In this document: in pieces, positions 15,476-23,280 of the stretch
Position numbering within the stretch: position 1 is the stretch's first letter
Layout: each line of letters begins with the position of its first letter
Source of the DNA: Burkholderiales bacterium
Lineage (GTDB): Bacteria; Pseudomonadota; Gammaproteobacteria; Burkholderiales; Burkholderiaceae_C
DNA length: 28,037 nucleotides
Assembly (NCBI GenBank): GCA_947450745.1
Contig: CANFYD010000003.1
Coordinates: forward strand, 1 to 28,037
Reading direction: 5' to 3'
Translations under genes and position numbers: made by a program
Notes under the pieces: generated by a model
The model's database searches: none
Told to the model about the DNA's origin: nothing
The model's input: the letters and a program-made list of their open reading frames with translations, nothing else

Positions 15476-15534
15476 GATTTGCTCCTGAATGGAATGATAA
15501 GAAAGGGAAAGGGAGGGGAAAAGTAAAACAGTAA
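15476..15534 (-). promoter_or_regulatory. atpE: pyrimidine-rich leader and strong ribosome site of atpE
   Basis: On the message strand, positions 15530 to 15496 are almost all U and C (for example CUUUUCCCCUCCCUUUCCC), followed by CAGGAGCAAAUC and the atpE ATG. A U-rich element upstream of the E. coli atpE ribosome site is known to raise translation for the high c-ring copy number. A like role here is inference. Confidence 0.5.
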
Positions 15535-15542
15535 AGCGTCGG

Positions 15543-16433
15543 TCAGTGCGCGTCGTGCGACTGGCCGGTGTAGATCAAGGTCAACATCATGAAGATGAAG
15601 GCCTGCAAGGTGATGATCAGGATGTGGAACAGCGTCCACACGGTGCCGGCCGCCAAATGGCCGATACCCAACCAGAAGCCACCCGACAGCGGGTTCAACT
15701 CCCAAGCCCAAGCGCCACCCATCAGCGCGACCAACATGAACACCAATTCACCGGCGAACATATTGCCGAACAACCGCATGCCGTGAGACACCGTCTTGGC
15801 TGCGAACTCGATGATTTGCATCAAGAAGTTGATAGGGTACAAAAACCATTTGTCGCCAAACGGTGCGGCCAGCAACTCATGCGTCCAGCCACCGATGCCT
15901 TTGATCTTGATGCTGTAGATGAAGCACAACAGCAGGACGCTGGTCGACAAGCCCAAGGTGGTGGACAAGTCGGCCGTGGGCACCACACGCATGTAAGCGT
16001 GGCTGGCGTCGTGACCCATTGCGCCGTAGGCCTGCGCCCACAGTGATGGCAACAGGTCAACCGGCAGCATGTCCATGAAGTTCATCAGGAAGATCCAGAC
16101 AAACACGGTCAGCGCCAGCGGGGAAATCAGTTTGCGGCTCTTGGCGTTGTGGATCACGCCCTTGGCTTGGTTTTCGACCATTTCCGAGAGGATTTCCACG
16201 GCGGCTTGGAAGCGGCCCGGCACACCTGAGGTGGCCTTGCGTGCACCCAACCACAGCACCAAGCAACCGATCACGCCCAGGATGATCGAGTAGATCAGCG
16301 AGTCCAAGTTGAACAGGCTGAAATCGACAATGCTGGTTTGCTTGACGAGCTCACCCGAGAAATTCATCTGCATATGCTGCAGGTGGTGCTGGATATATTC
16401 GCCCGCGTTGGGCGCGTGTCCTTCGGCTGCCAT
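15543..16433 (-). CDS. atpB: ATP synthase F0 a subunit
   Basis: Subunit a holds the proton half-channels beside the c ring. The 296-residue protein has the essential arginine at about 220 in VSHGMRLFGNMFAGEL. Hydrophobic helices lie near 43-65, 105-127, 158-176, 200-214, 228-243 and 262-290, and the LMNFMDMLPVDLLP segment follows helix 2. ATG 16433 is used, although the frame runs to 16550 inside atpI, because MAAEGHAPNAGEYIQHHLQH is the usual N-terminus and the start lies 2 bp after the atpI stop. A GGAAAC-type site precedes it. Confidence 0.97.
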   Translation of the reverse strand: MAAEGHAPNAGEYIQHHLQHMQMNFSGELVKQTSIVDFSLFNLDSLIYSIILGVIGCLVLWLGARKATSGVPGRFQAAVEILSEMVENQAKGVIHNAKSRKLISPLALTVFVWIFLMNFMDMLPVDLLPSLWAQAYGAMGHDASHAYMRVVPTADLSTTLGLSTSVLLLCFIYSIKIKGIGGWTHELLAAPFGDKWFLYPINFLMQIIEFAAKTVSHGMRLFGNMFAGELVFMLVALMGGAWAWELNPLSGGFWLGIGHLAAGTVWTLFHILIITLQAFIFMMLTLIYTGQSHDAH

Positions 16434-16435
16434 CG

Positions 16436-17086
16436 TCAGTTTCCGTCTCGCGTTTTGTCGCAAATCTTGCGACTCATCCAACCCTGCATCAGCAAGGCCA
16501 GCCAATTTACTTTCAAGCACCCGATCAAGCCGACCAGCAAAGCCAGCCAATTCAGATCAGGCATCCATACCGCAGCCGCTGCCAACAAGGCAACGGCCGT
16601 CATGATTTTGATCAACTCCCAGAACATGAATCCAAGCACCGCAGCGCCAGGAATCCCTCTGAAGAGCTTGGTCATACCCCATGCCATCAAGGCGTTGGGT
16701 AAAACCACCGCAGCCACACCACACAGGGCGGACCACGCTGCACCGCTTTGCCCCGTGGCAAGCCACCAAAGCCCAGCGATCACTGCACCGACCAGCGCTT
16801 GGAGCCCAACGATTCGCCAAGGCGAAAGCTGCGGACTCCGCGCCACCAAAGCTTTCGCTTCGATTGCAGTCAGGGTCTTGAAGGGAGCCTCTTCGACCCC
16901 CACCTCTTCACCGTCATCAGGAATTTCTTCTGACCAACTCTGCCAAGGCTTTTGACCTACGGCATCGCTCGTCTTGCTGCTCGCTTGCTTCTCAGCCTGC
17001 GGCGGCACTACTTGTGAATCCAACCTTTCCAACCTTCGCTGCAAATCTTGAGCGTTGGAAGCCCCATCGCTCTTGAGTTCGTTCAT
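16436..17086 (-). CDS. atpI: ATP synthase subunit I (AtpI)
   Basis: AtpI is a small membrane protein at the head of atp operons that helps c-ring assembly; it is not part of the final enzyme. From the ATG at 17086 the protein has 216 residues: a polar, acidic N-terminal half (about 1-85) and four membrane helices in the rest (LQALVGAVIAGLWWLATG, AWSALCGVAAVVLPNALMAWG, FMFWELIKIMTAVALLAAAAVW, LNWLALLVGLIGCLKVNWLALL). The ALMAWGMTKLF and FMFWELIKI stretches are typical. An in-frame ATG exists at 17116, but a perfect TATAAT lies 2 bp before it, so a transcript from that promoter would start inside or after that codon. MNELKSD at 17086 is therefore preferred. Neither ATG has a strong ribosome site. 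The long acidic N-terminal extension is common in Burkholderiales. Confidence 0.85.
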   Translation of the reverse strand: MNELKSDGASNAQDLQRRLERLDSQVVPPQAEKQASSKTSDAVGQKPWQSWSEEIPDDGEEVGVEEAPFKTLTAIEAKALVARSPQLSPWRIVGLQALVGAVIAGLWWLATGQSGAAWSALCGVAAVVLPNALMAWGMTKLFRGIPGAAVLGFMFWELIKIMTAVALLAAAAVWMPDLNWLALLVGLIGCLKVNWLALLMQGWMSRKICDKTRDGN

Positions 17087-17118
17087 TGCTGGATTGTGTG
17101 TGTCGGCAAAACCCATAG

Positions 17119-17148
17119 ATTATATGTGGAAACCCGTAGTTTTCCGCA
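17119..17148 (-). promoter_or_regulatory. candidate promoter of the atp operon
   Basis: On the minus strand a perfect -10 hexamer TATAAT spans 17124-17119. A weak -35 (TTGCGG, about 17149-17144) sits 19 bp upstream, a longer spacing than the ideal 17. The predicted transcript start is about 17112. It is the only good -10 seen in the 154 bp upstream of the operon. Confidence 0.55.
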
Positions 17149-17270
17149 AGCCCCAGGGTGTCGCATTCTAGAACGAGCGCTGTCAGCACCCTGTCAGAAG
17201 CTATGACTTCCGGCATGGCGCTCGCTAAGCGCTGGCCCAGGGCCAGTGGATCAAGCCGTCGGCTCAGCGC

Positions 17271-18182
17271 TCAGAGCTTGACCTGCTGCGGCGGTAAGCC
17301 GGCCACTTTTACCCGCATGGCAAGCACGTGACCCGCCCAAGGTTGGGCGGCCAATTCCTCGGCCGAACGATTTTCGCGAGCGGTCGTGATGTAAAGCGTA
17401 CGCAGGTCGGCACCGCCGAAAGTCGGCATGGTCGGGCAGCGCACCGGCAGCTTGACTTCTTGCAACACGGTCCCGTCCGGCGCCAAACGCAGCAGGCGCT
17501 GCCCCTCGAACATCGCAACCCAGTAACAACCTTCGGCATCCACCGCAGCGCCGTCGGGACGGCCGCCGTAGTCATCAAGCGATTGCTCCGGCGCGCGCGG
17601 CGCAAATTTGGCAAACGGCTGGCGCGGCCCCAGCGCACCGGTCGCTGGCTCGAAGTCAAAGCGATAGATTTCATGCGCCTTGGTGTCCGACCAATACAGC
17701 ACCCGCTGATCCGGGCTCCAGGCCAGGCCATTGGAGGTGACGATGCCGTCGGCCATCAGTGAGGCGGCCCCCGCTGCGTAGCAATAAAGCCCGGCATGCG
17801 GCAGGCGGGCGTCATCTATCGTGCCCACCCAGAAGCGCCCCTGCGCGTCGGGCTTGCCGTCGTTGAAGCGTTGCTTGGCGCTGTCGTAGGGCGCCTTGGT
17901 CAACAACTGCTGATCACCGCTGGCCGGATCAAGCCGCCACAAGCCATTGCGCTGCGCCACCAGCAAGCCGCCGCCCTCGATCAGGGCGATGCAACCGGGC
18001 TCGCTGCTCATTTGCCAGCGCTTCAAGGCCCGCGTCGCAGGGTCCAGGCGCAAGACCTGATGTCCGGGGATGTCCACGTAGTAGAGGCATTGCTCGGCCG
18101 CGTGCCAAAGCGGCGATTCGCCCAGCACCGCGGCTTCGGGGCTAGCAGATTCAACTTGGTACAGCGTGTCGTCGGAGCTCAT
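17271..18182 (-). CDS. SMP-30/gluconolactonase family protein
   Basis: The 303-residue protein is a six-bladed beta-propeller of the SMP-30/gluconolactonase/LRE family, which hydrolyses sugar lactones. The metal ligands are visible: Glu22 in LGESPLW, Asn151 in TSNGLAWSPD and Asp210 in RPDGAAVDAEGCYW. Asn107 in RFNDGKPD and the CPTMPTFGG motif near residue 250 also match the family. There is no signal peptide, so it is cytosolic. Possible substrates include gluconolactone, galactonolactone or xylonolactone; with no sugar-catabolic neighbours the substrate is open. It is 60 bp downstream of the GNAT gene and 154 bp before the atp operon on the same strand, with compact hairpins but no T-run in between. 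Confidence 0.92.
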   Translation of the reverse strand: MSSDDTLYQVESASPEAAVLGESPLWHAAEQCLYYVDIPGHQVLRLDPATRALKRWQMSSEPGCIALIEGGGLLVAQRNGLWRLDPASGDQQLLTKAPYDSAKQRFNDGKPDAQGRFWVGTIDDARLPHAGLYCYAAGAASLMADGIVTSNGLAWSPDQRVLYWSDTKAHEIYRFDFEPATGALGPRQPFAKFAPRAPEQSLDDYGGRPDGAAVDAEGCYWVAMFEGQRLLRLAPDGTVLQEVKLPVRCPTMPTFGGADLRTLYITTARENRSAEELAAQPWAGHVLAMRVKVAGLPPQQVKL

Positions 18183-18242
18183 CGGTCGGTGGCAGATTCA
18201 AGTAAAAACTCATGCTAGCCCGGTAATCACCTGTAACCCCGG

Positions 18243-18734
18243 TCAGTTGAGATCGACCTTCAAATAATGCGCGCCGGGGATAGGGTTGAAGTAATACGGC
18301 GGCACGGCCTCGAAACCCAGACTTTCGTACAGCCCGCGCGCCGCTTCCATATCGTTCAGGGTGTCGAGCAACATCGCGGAATAGCCGGCCTGGGTGGCGC
18401 TGTCCATCAACGCTTGGGCCAGCATGCGCCCGAGGCCGAAACGCCGGAAGGCCGGGCGCACATAAAGCCGCTTCATCTCGCAAGCGTTCGGGTAATCGAC
18501 ATCGGGCAGGTTGCGAAACCCCCCGCAGGCCGCCACCGCACCGTCCACGCAGGCCAGCAACAAGCCGCCGCCGGGCGCCGCGTATTGCCCGGGCAGCCCG
18601 GCCAATTCGCTATCGAAATGCTGAAAATCCAGATCGATTTGCAGGCTCGCGCCGTAGTCGCGCAGGATGTCGCGCGTGGCGTCCCAGGCTTGCGGGGTGT
18701 CGGGCGAGATGAGGCTGATGACGGCACTGTTCAT
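18243..18734 (-). CDS. GNAT family N-acetyltransferase
   Basis: The 163-residue protein has the GNAT core: strand 4 with CEMKRLYVRPAFR (about 88-100), the acetyl-CoA pyrophosphate loop RRFGLGRML (R-x-x-G-x-G type), and the strand-5 block AMLLDTLNDMEAARGLYESLGFEAV. The C-terminus HYLKVDLN is common in small-molecule GNATs. Similar proteins act on free amino acids, peptides or metabolites; the substrate is unknown. The start ATG 18734 is the first in frame and fits the family length, though no strong ribosome site is seen. It lies 45 bp downstream of the cytochrome b561 gene on the same strand and may share its transcript. Confidence 0.93.
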   Translation of the reverse strand: MNSAVISLISPDTPQAWDATRDILRDYGASLQIDLDFQHFDSELAGLPGQYAAPGGGLLLACVDGAVAACGGFRNLPDVDYPNACEMKRLYVRPAFRRFGLGRMLAQALMDSATQAGYSAMLLDTLNDMEAARGLYESLGFEAVPPYYFNPIPGAHYLKVDLN

Positions 18735-18779
18735 GCAACGACTGTAACGAGTGTCGGGCGTGTCGGACTTGGACCGCCG

Positions 18780-19466
18780 CTATGAATGCCCCAGATCTAC
18801 AAGCAAGTAGACCGCTGCCGCACAAGCGCCGAGCAGGGTCAGCGCGAACAGCCGCGTGGACAAGGTGTCGCGCGTGGCGGGCACCTGTGCGGCCAAGGTC
18901 TTGTAACCACTGAACATCGGCCCGATCAAGTCATTGCTTTTACCCAAGCGGTAGTAAGCAATGGCCGCCACATGAAGGCCGACCAAGCCGAGAATCCCCC
19001 ATTGCCCATAACTGGTGTGATACGCGGTCCAGGACAGACTGAGTTCGCTCGACACCCAGCGCACCAGCGGGCCGGCCGTGGCGATTTCGTCGTCGGCGAT
19101 CAAGCCGGAAGCAATCTGCGCCAACAACCAAGCCAGCATGGCCAGCACCGAAAACGCGCCGAGCGGGTTGTGGCCCGCTTCGAAATGATCGGTCGGCAGT
19201 GGCGTCTTGCGCAAATAGCGCCACAGCGCGGCCGGGCTGTAAAGGAAGCTGCTGAAGCGCGACCAGCGCCCGCCGACCATGCCCCACAACAGCCGGAAGC
19301 CGACCAGCGCCAGCACCGCATAACCCAGACGCATGTGCCAAACCATCGCGTTGCCGCCGATTTTGGCGCTGACAACCGCACCGACCACACCGAGCACCAA
19401 AGCCCAATGAAACAAGCGGGTCGGCAAATCCCAGATCCGCACCCGTTTCAACAAGCTGTCCGCCAT
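18780..19466 (-). CDS. cytochrome b561 / Ni,Fe-hydrogenase-type cytochrome b family protein
   Basis: The 228-residue protein has about five hydrophobic segments: RLFHWALVLGVVGAVVSA (18-35), LGYAVLALVGFRLLWGMVG, LGAFSVLAMLAWLLAQIASGL, GILGLVGLHVAAIAYYRL and LFALTLLGACAAAVYLL. The opening VRIWDLPTRLFHW is the hallmark of this family. Likely haem b ligands are among His20, His44, His150 and His165, from helix positions typical of the family. It would pass electrons between the quinone pool and a periplasmic haem protein. A divergent cytochrome c' gene shares the 127-bp upstream region, which makes that protein a good partner candidate. A GGGGAG ribosome site precedes the ATG. Confidence 0.93.
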   Translation of the reverse strand: MADSLLKRVRIWDLPTRLFHWALVLGVVGAVVSAKIGGNAMVWHMRLGYAVLALVGFRLLWGMVGGRWSRFSSFLYSPAALWRYLRKTPLPTDHFEAGHNPLGAFSVLAMLAWLLAQIASGLIADDEIATAGPLVRWVSSELSLSWTAYHTSYGQWGILGLVGLHVAAIAYYRLGKSNDLIGPMFSGYKTLAAQVPATRDTLSTRLFALTLLGACAAAVYLLVDLGHS

Positions 19467-19593
19467 ACAAGCTCCCCTGTGTCGCTGTGCGCAGATTAAC
19501 GTAGGTCGACTGCAGACAACGAAGGAGCGGCACTTTGCCTACACTGCCAGCCACGAGGCATCGTCGTGCTTCGTCAATCTCAAGGAAGCCTGC

Positions 19594-20058
19594 ATGAAGA
19601 AATACCTGATCGCCCTGGCCAGCGTGGCCGGACTCATGACAGCGCTGCCCGCCAGCGCGCAATTTCAAAAACCCGAGCAAGCGATCAAATATCGCCAGGC
19701 CGCTTTCACGCTGATGGGCTCGCATTTCGGTCGCGTGGCGGCCATGGCGCAAGGCAAAGTGCCCTTCGATGCCAAGGTCGCAGCTGAAAACGCCGACATT
19801 CTCAACACCATTGCCAAGCTGCCCTTCACGGCTTTCGGTGAAGGCACAGACAAGGGTTTGCCCAATCGCGCGAAGCCGGAAATCTGGAAGGAATCGGCCA
19901 AGTTCAAGGACGCAGCCGACAAGATGATCGGCGAAGTGGCCAAGCTGGACGCCGCCACCAAGAGCGGCAACCTGGACCAGATCAAGGCCGCCGTCGGCAC
20001 GGTCGGCCAGAGCTGCAAGGCCTGTCACGACAACTACCAGGCCGAAAAAGCAGGCTGA
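19594..20058 (+). CDS. cytochrome c' (class II cytochrome c)
   Basis: The 154-residue protein has a Sec signal (MKKYLIALASVAGLMTALPASA, cleavage about residue 22). The four-helix bundle of cytochrome c' follows, starting KPEQAIKYRQAAFTLMGSHF. The haem site CKACH (Cys141, Cys144, His145) lies close to the C-terminus, as in all class II cytochromes, and RQAAFTLMGSHF is the usual first helix. Cytochromes c' are periplasmic, bind nitric oxide and carbon monoxide, and are tied to NO resistance; some serve in electron transfer. AAGGAAG lies 7 bases before the ATG. The gene is divergent from the cytochrome b561 gene and convergent with the PhzF-family gene 28 bp away. Confidence 0.95.
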   Translation: MKKYLIALASVAGLMTALPASAQFQKPEQAIKYRQAAFTLMGSHFGRVAAMAQGKVPFDAKVAAENADILNTIAKLPFTAFGEGTDKGLPNRAKPEIWKESAKFKDAADKMIGEVAKLDAATKSGNLDQIKAAVGTVGQSCKACHDNYQAEKAG

Positions 20059-20086
20059 CGAGCAAACCACAGCCGGCCGGGTCGCG

Positions 20087-20941
20087 CTACAGCTTGACCT
20101 GCCCCGCAATCATCGGCGTCACGTCGCCGCCGATCCAGGTGTCCGCGCCGTCGCGCAGCACGTGGATGCGGCCGGCGCGGCCCAGTGCCGCGCCCTGTGC
20201 CGCGATGTAGCGATCCGGGGCCAGGCCGGCACCTTGCAGCCACAGCGCCAGGCCGGCGTTCAAGCTGCCGGTGACCGGGTCTTCCGGCACGCCCAGGCCG
20301 GGCACAAAGGCGCGCACCTCGAACTGCTGCGGTGAGCCGGCCGGGTAAGCGCCAACGACGCCGAGCTCCAGTTCACCCATCGCGGCGAAGTCCGGTTGCA
20401 GGGCCAGCACTGCGGCGGCGCTGTGCAAGCGCGCGGCCACCCAATGCGGGCCGTTGTCCAGCCAGACCACATCCAGCACCTCGTCGGCGGACAGCCGCAG
20501 CGCGCGCAGCACTTGCGCATGCAACTCCGGCTCGACGGGGCCTGAACGCAGCAGCGGCGGAGCGGCAAAGGCCAGCCGCTCCTTGTTGCGCTCCACGCCG
20601 CGCTTGATACGCACCAGACCGATGCCGCATTCCTGCATCACCTCGCCCTTGCGCTTGGGCGTACCGCCGTGGGCCAGCCAGCAATAGGCCGAACCCAGCG
20701 TCGGGTGACCGGCAAAGGGCAGCTCGCCAGTGGGCGTGAAGATACGCACCCGGTAGTCGGCCAGCGGGTCGGTCGGGGTCAGCAAGAACGTCGTCTCGCT
20801 GAGATTGGTCCAGCGTGCAAAACTGGCCATCGCGCCGTCGCTCAAGCCGTCGCCATCGACGACCACGGCCAAGGCATTGCCGCGCAAGGGCGTGGCGGTG
20901 AACACATCGACCTGCGCAAAGCGGCGCGTTTGCAAGCTCAT
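20087..20941 (-). CDS. PhzF family phenazine biosynthesis-like protein
   Basis: The 284-residue protein has the two-halved PhzF/DAP-epimerase-like fold. Signs are FAQVDVFTATPLRGNALAVV at the start, NLSETTFL with the catalytic-type Glu49, and FTPTGELPFAGHPTLGSA. The second-half motifs are GVPEDPVTGSLNAGLALWL and GRIHVL...WIGGDV. True PhzF isomerises dihydrohydroxyanthranilate, but most homologues have other, mostly unknown isomerase roles, and no phenazine genes are nearby. The start overlaps the stop of the upstream aminotransferase by four bases (ATGA), so the two are translationally coupled and likely functionally linked. It ends 28 bp from the convergent cytochrome c' gene. Confidence 0.95.
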   Translation of the reverse strand: MSLQTRRFAQVDVFTATPLRGNALAVVVDGDGLSDGAMASFARWTNLSETTFLLTPTDPLADYRVRIFTPTGELPFAGHPTLGSAYCWLAHGGTPKRKGEVMQECGIGLVRIKRGVERNKERLAFAAPPLLRSGPVEPELHAQVLRALRLSADEVLDVVWLDNGPHWVAARLHSAAAVLALQPDFAAMGELELGVVGAYPAGSPQQFEVRAFVPGLGVPEDPVTGSLNAGLALWLQGAGLAPDRYIAAQGAALGRAGRIHVLRDGADTWIGGDVTPMIAGQVKL

Positions 20942-22146
20942 GGTGCTGTCTCCAACTCGCTATCCAGCGCAGCGCGCAAGACACGGCCCAGAATCGCCAC
21001 GCCTTCGCCGATCAGCGCCGGCGTCAGCGTCACAAAGGACAGCCGCAACGTGCACGGGTCCGGGGCGTGGGCGTAAAACGCAGCGCCGGGCACATAGGCA
21101 ATGCCGGCTTCGACCGCCGTGGGCAGCAGGGCCAGCGCATCCAGGCCGGCGGGCAAGTTCAGCCAGAAGAACATGCCGCCTTGCGGAATCTGCCAATTGC
21201 AACCGGCCGGCATATGTTCGGTCAGCGCCGCGGCCATGGCATCGCGGTTGGCCTTGTAAAGCGCCCGGATCCGCGGCACATGCTGGTCGAGAAAGCCATT
21301 GCGGATGACCTCGTACACGACGCGCTGGTTGAACCCGGGCGTGTGCAGGTCGGCCGCTTGTTTGGCTTGCAAAAACTTCGGGTAAAGCGCGGCCGGCGTG
21401 ATCATGTAGCCCAGGCGAAAGCCCGGCGTCAGCACCTTGCTGAAGGAGCCAAGATAGATCGAGCCTTCGGGCCACTGCGAAGCGAGCGAGTTCAGCGGCG
21501 GCGCGTCAAACCACAAGTCGCCGTAAGGGTTGTCCTCGATGAGGGGCACGCGCGCCACCCTCGCTGCTTCCACCACCGCCTCGCGCCGCGCCGCGCTCAT
21601 CACGCGGCCGGTCGGGTTTTGATAATTGGGCAGCAAATAGGCAAAGCGGGTGCCCGGCGCGTCATGCGGCAAGCGCGCCACCGCAGCCGGGTCAACGCCC
21701 TGCTCGTCGCTGGCCAGGCTGGTGAAAATCGGCTCGTAGGGCGTGAACGCCTGCAAAGCACCAAGATAAGTCGGCGTCTCAACGGCCACCGGCGCACCGG
21801 CGTCGCAAAGGATCTTGCCGACCAGGTCCAGGCCCTGCTGCGAACCGCTGGTGATCAGCACTTGGTCCGGCGTCACCTGCATGCCCAGCGCTGCGACGTG
21901 GGCAGCGACCCATTCGCGCAGCGGCGCAAAGCCCTCACTGGCGGCGTATTGCAGCGCCTCGCGGGCGTTGTGAGTCAGCACCCGGTCACAGGCGGCTTTC
22001 AACTCCTCGACCGGAAAGGTGTCGGCCGAAGGCAGGCCACCGGCCATCGACAAAATGCCGGGCTTTTCGGTGACTTTGAGGATTTCTCGAATGATCGAGG
22101 GGTTCATGCGTGCGGCGCGCCGCGCTTGGGTCCAGGCTGAGGTCAT
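20938..22146 (-). CDS. PLP-dependent aminotransferase, class I/II (2-aminoadipate transaminase-like)
   Basis: The 402-residue fold-type I protein has the PLP lysine at about 237 in GSFSKVLTPGFRLGY. Other marks are the NPTG motif (177-180), DNPYGDLWFD with the cofactor-binding Asp205, and the C-terminal arginine in TLRLSFV. The N-terminal PGILSMAGGLPSADTFP and YAASEGFAPLREW are typical of the LysN / MocR-type aminotransferase branch without the DNA-binding part. Substrates of relatives include 2-aminoadipate, aromatic and branched-chain amino acids. It overlaps PhzF by four bases. The ATG at 22146 follows a weak site (ACTGGAAGACTC). The actual substrate is unknown. Confidence 0.94.
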   Translation of the reverse strand: MTSAWTQARRAARMNPSIIREILKVTEKPGILSMAGGLPSADTFPVEELKAACDRVLTHNAREALQYAASEGFAPLREWVAAHVAALGMQVTPDQVLITSGSQQGLDLVGKILCDAGAPVAVETPTYLGALQAFTPYEPIFTSLASDEQGVDPAAVARLPHDAPGTRFAYLLPNYQNPTGRVMSAARREAVVEAARVARVPLIEDNPYGDLWFDAPPLNSLASQWPEGSIYLGSFSKVLTPGFRLGYMITPAALYPKFLQAKQAADLHTPGFNQRVVYEVIRNGFLDQHVPRIRALYKANRDAMAAALTEHMPAGCNWQIPQGGMFFWLNLPAGLDALALLPTAVEAGIAYVPGAAFYAHAPDPCTLRLSFVTLTPALIGEGVAILGRVLRAALDSELETAP

Positions 22147-22273
22147 GAGTCTTCCAGTTCGTCGTTGCGGCTATCGTTACCGTCTGAATCGACGGTTGTA
22201 CCACTGCGAGGGTGAGAACTTTCCGCGTCTCGCCCGCTCAAGAAACAAAACAGACTCATCCGATTTCAGTGTC

Positions 22274-22390
22274 GTAGGGCGGGTCAAGACCCGCGAGCGA
22301 TGTCGCCACGGGCAGTGCGGTGCCAACATCAGCTGGCTTCGCACAATATGAGTCCACAGTCGGCCAGACGCGGGTCTCGACCCACCCTAC
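22274..22390. repeat. 117-bp inverted-repeat element of the GTAGGGCGGGTC type
   Basis: GTAGGGCGGGTCAAGACCCG and two more bases (22274-22295) form one arm; the other arm, 22369-22390, is its reverse complement with two mismatches. Each arm also contains an inner palindrome GCGGGTC..GACCCGC. The same core occurs in the tandem array near 1267. It sits between the aminotransferase start and the end of fghA. Confidence 0.85.
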
Positions 22391-22405
22391 AAATGCTGAC
22401 AGCCG

Positions 22406-23242
22406 CTAGGAGATCTTCAACTGCTCGGCGTGGTGGCGTAAATGGTCGTCCACAAAGCTGGCGATGAAGTAGTAGCTGTGGTCGTAGCCGGGCTGGCGGC
22501 GCAGACGCAGCGGCTGGCCAGCGGCGCTGCAAGCAGCTTCGAATTGCTCCGGCAGCAATTGCTCGGCCAAGAACTTGTCGTCCAGGCCTTGGTCGATCAG
22601 GATGCCGCCGGGGAAGGGCGCTTGGGTTTGCGAGCGCATCAAGGCCGACGCGTCGTGCGCGGCCCAACTGGCGCGGTCTTCACCGAGATAGCCACTGAAG
22701 GCCTTCTGCCCCCAAGGGCACAGCGCCGGGGCGGTGATCGGCGCGAAAGCCGACACCGAACCGAAGCTGCCGGGGTGCCTCAAGCCCAGCGTCAGCGCGC
22801 CGTGCCCACCCATCGAATGGCCAAAAATACCGGTGCGTGCGGCGTCCAGCCCCAATTCGCGCTGCACGCCGGGCAGCAACTCGTCGATCAAATAGCTTTC
22901 CATGCGCCAATGCGGTGCCCAGGGCGGCTGCGTGGCATCCAGATAAAAGCCGGCACCCACGCCGAAGTCCCAAGCATCCGCCTCGCCCGCCACGCCGGCA
23001 CCGCGCGGGCTGGTGTCAGGCATCAGCAGGGCCAAGCCCAGCTCTGCCGCCAGCCGCTGCGCGCCGGCCTTGGTGGTGAAGGTTTCCTCGTTGCAGGTGA
23101 GGCCGGCCAGAAAGACCAGCAAGCCCTTCGGTGCCGGCGGCACATACAGCGCAAACCGCATGGGCAAACCGATGACAGCGGACGCATGGCGGTAAAAGCG
23201 CTGGGTGCCGCCGAACGACAGCTGCTGACTCAGCAACTCCAT
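22406..23242 (-). CDS. fghA: S-formylglutathione hydrolase
   Basis: The enzyme hydrolyses S-formylglutathione to formate and glutathione, the second step of glutathione-dependent formaldehyde oxidation in the cytosol. The 278-residue alpha/beta hydrolase has the nucleophile elbow GHSMGG with Ser143, an acid at about Asp221/222 in DQGLDDKFL, and His255 in PGYDHSYYF. The family blocks LVFLAGLTCNEETF and MPDTSPRG are present. The frame runs upstream through the adhC region to 24115, but MELLSQQLSFGGTQRFYRH is the normal N-terminus, so ATG 23242 is used. It starts 38 bp after the stop of adhC and is surely co-transcribed. The ribosome site is weak (GGCCGGG). Confidence 0.97.
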   Translation of the reverse strand: MELLSQQLSFGGTQRFYRHASAVIGLPMRFALYVPPAPKGLLVFLAGLTCNEETFTTKAGAQRLAAELGLALLMPDTSPRGAGVAGEADAWDFGVGAGFYLDATQPPWAPHWRMESYLIDELLPGVQRELGLDAARTGIFGHSMGGHGALTLGLRHPGSFGSVSAFAPITAPALCPWGQKAFSGYLGEDRASWAAHDASALMRSQTQAPFPGGILIDQGLDDKFLAEQLLPEQFEAACSAAGQPLRLRRQPGYDHSYYFIASFVDDHLRHHAEQLKIS

Positions 23243-23280
23243 CCCGGCCAAAGAGCCGGTCGAGGCCTGCGTCCGCAAGC

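Noticed and set aside
17211..17270. Terminator after the SMP-30 gene
   Set aside because: Compact stems such as CTGGCC-CAG-GGCCAG are present but there is no T-run on the minus strand, so it was not called.
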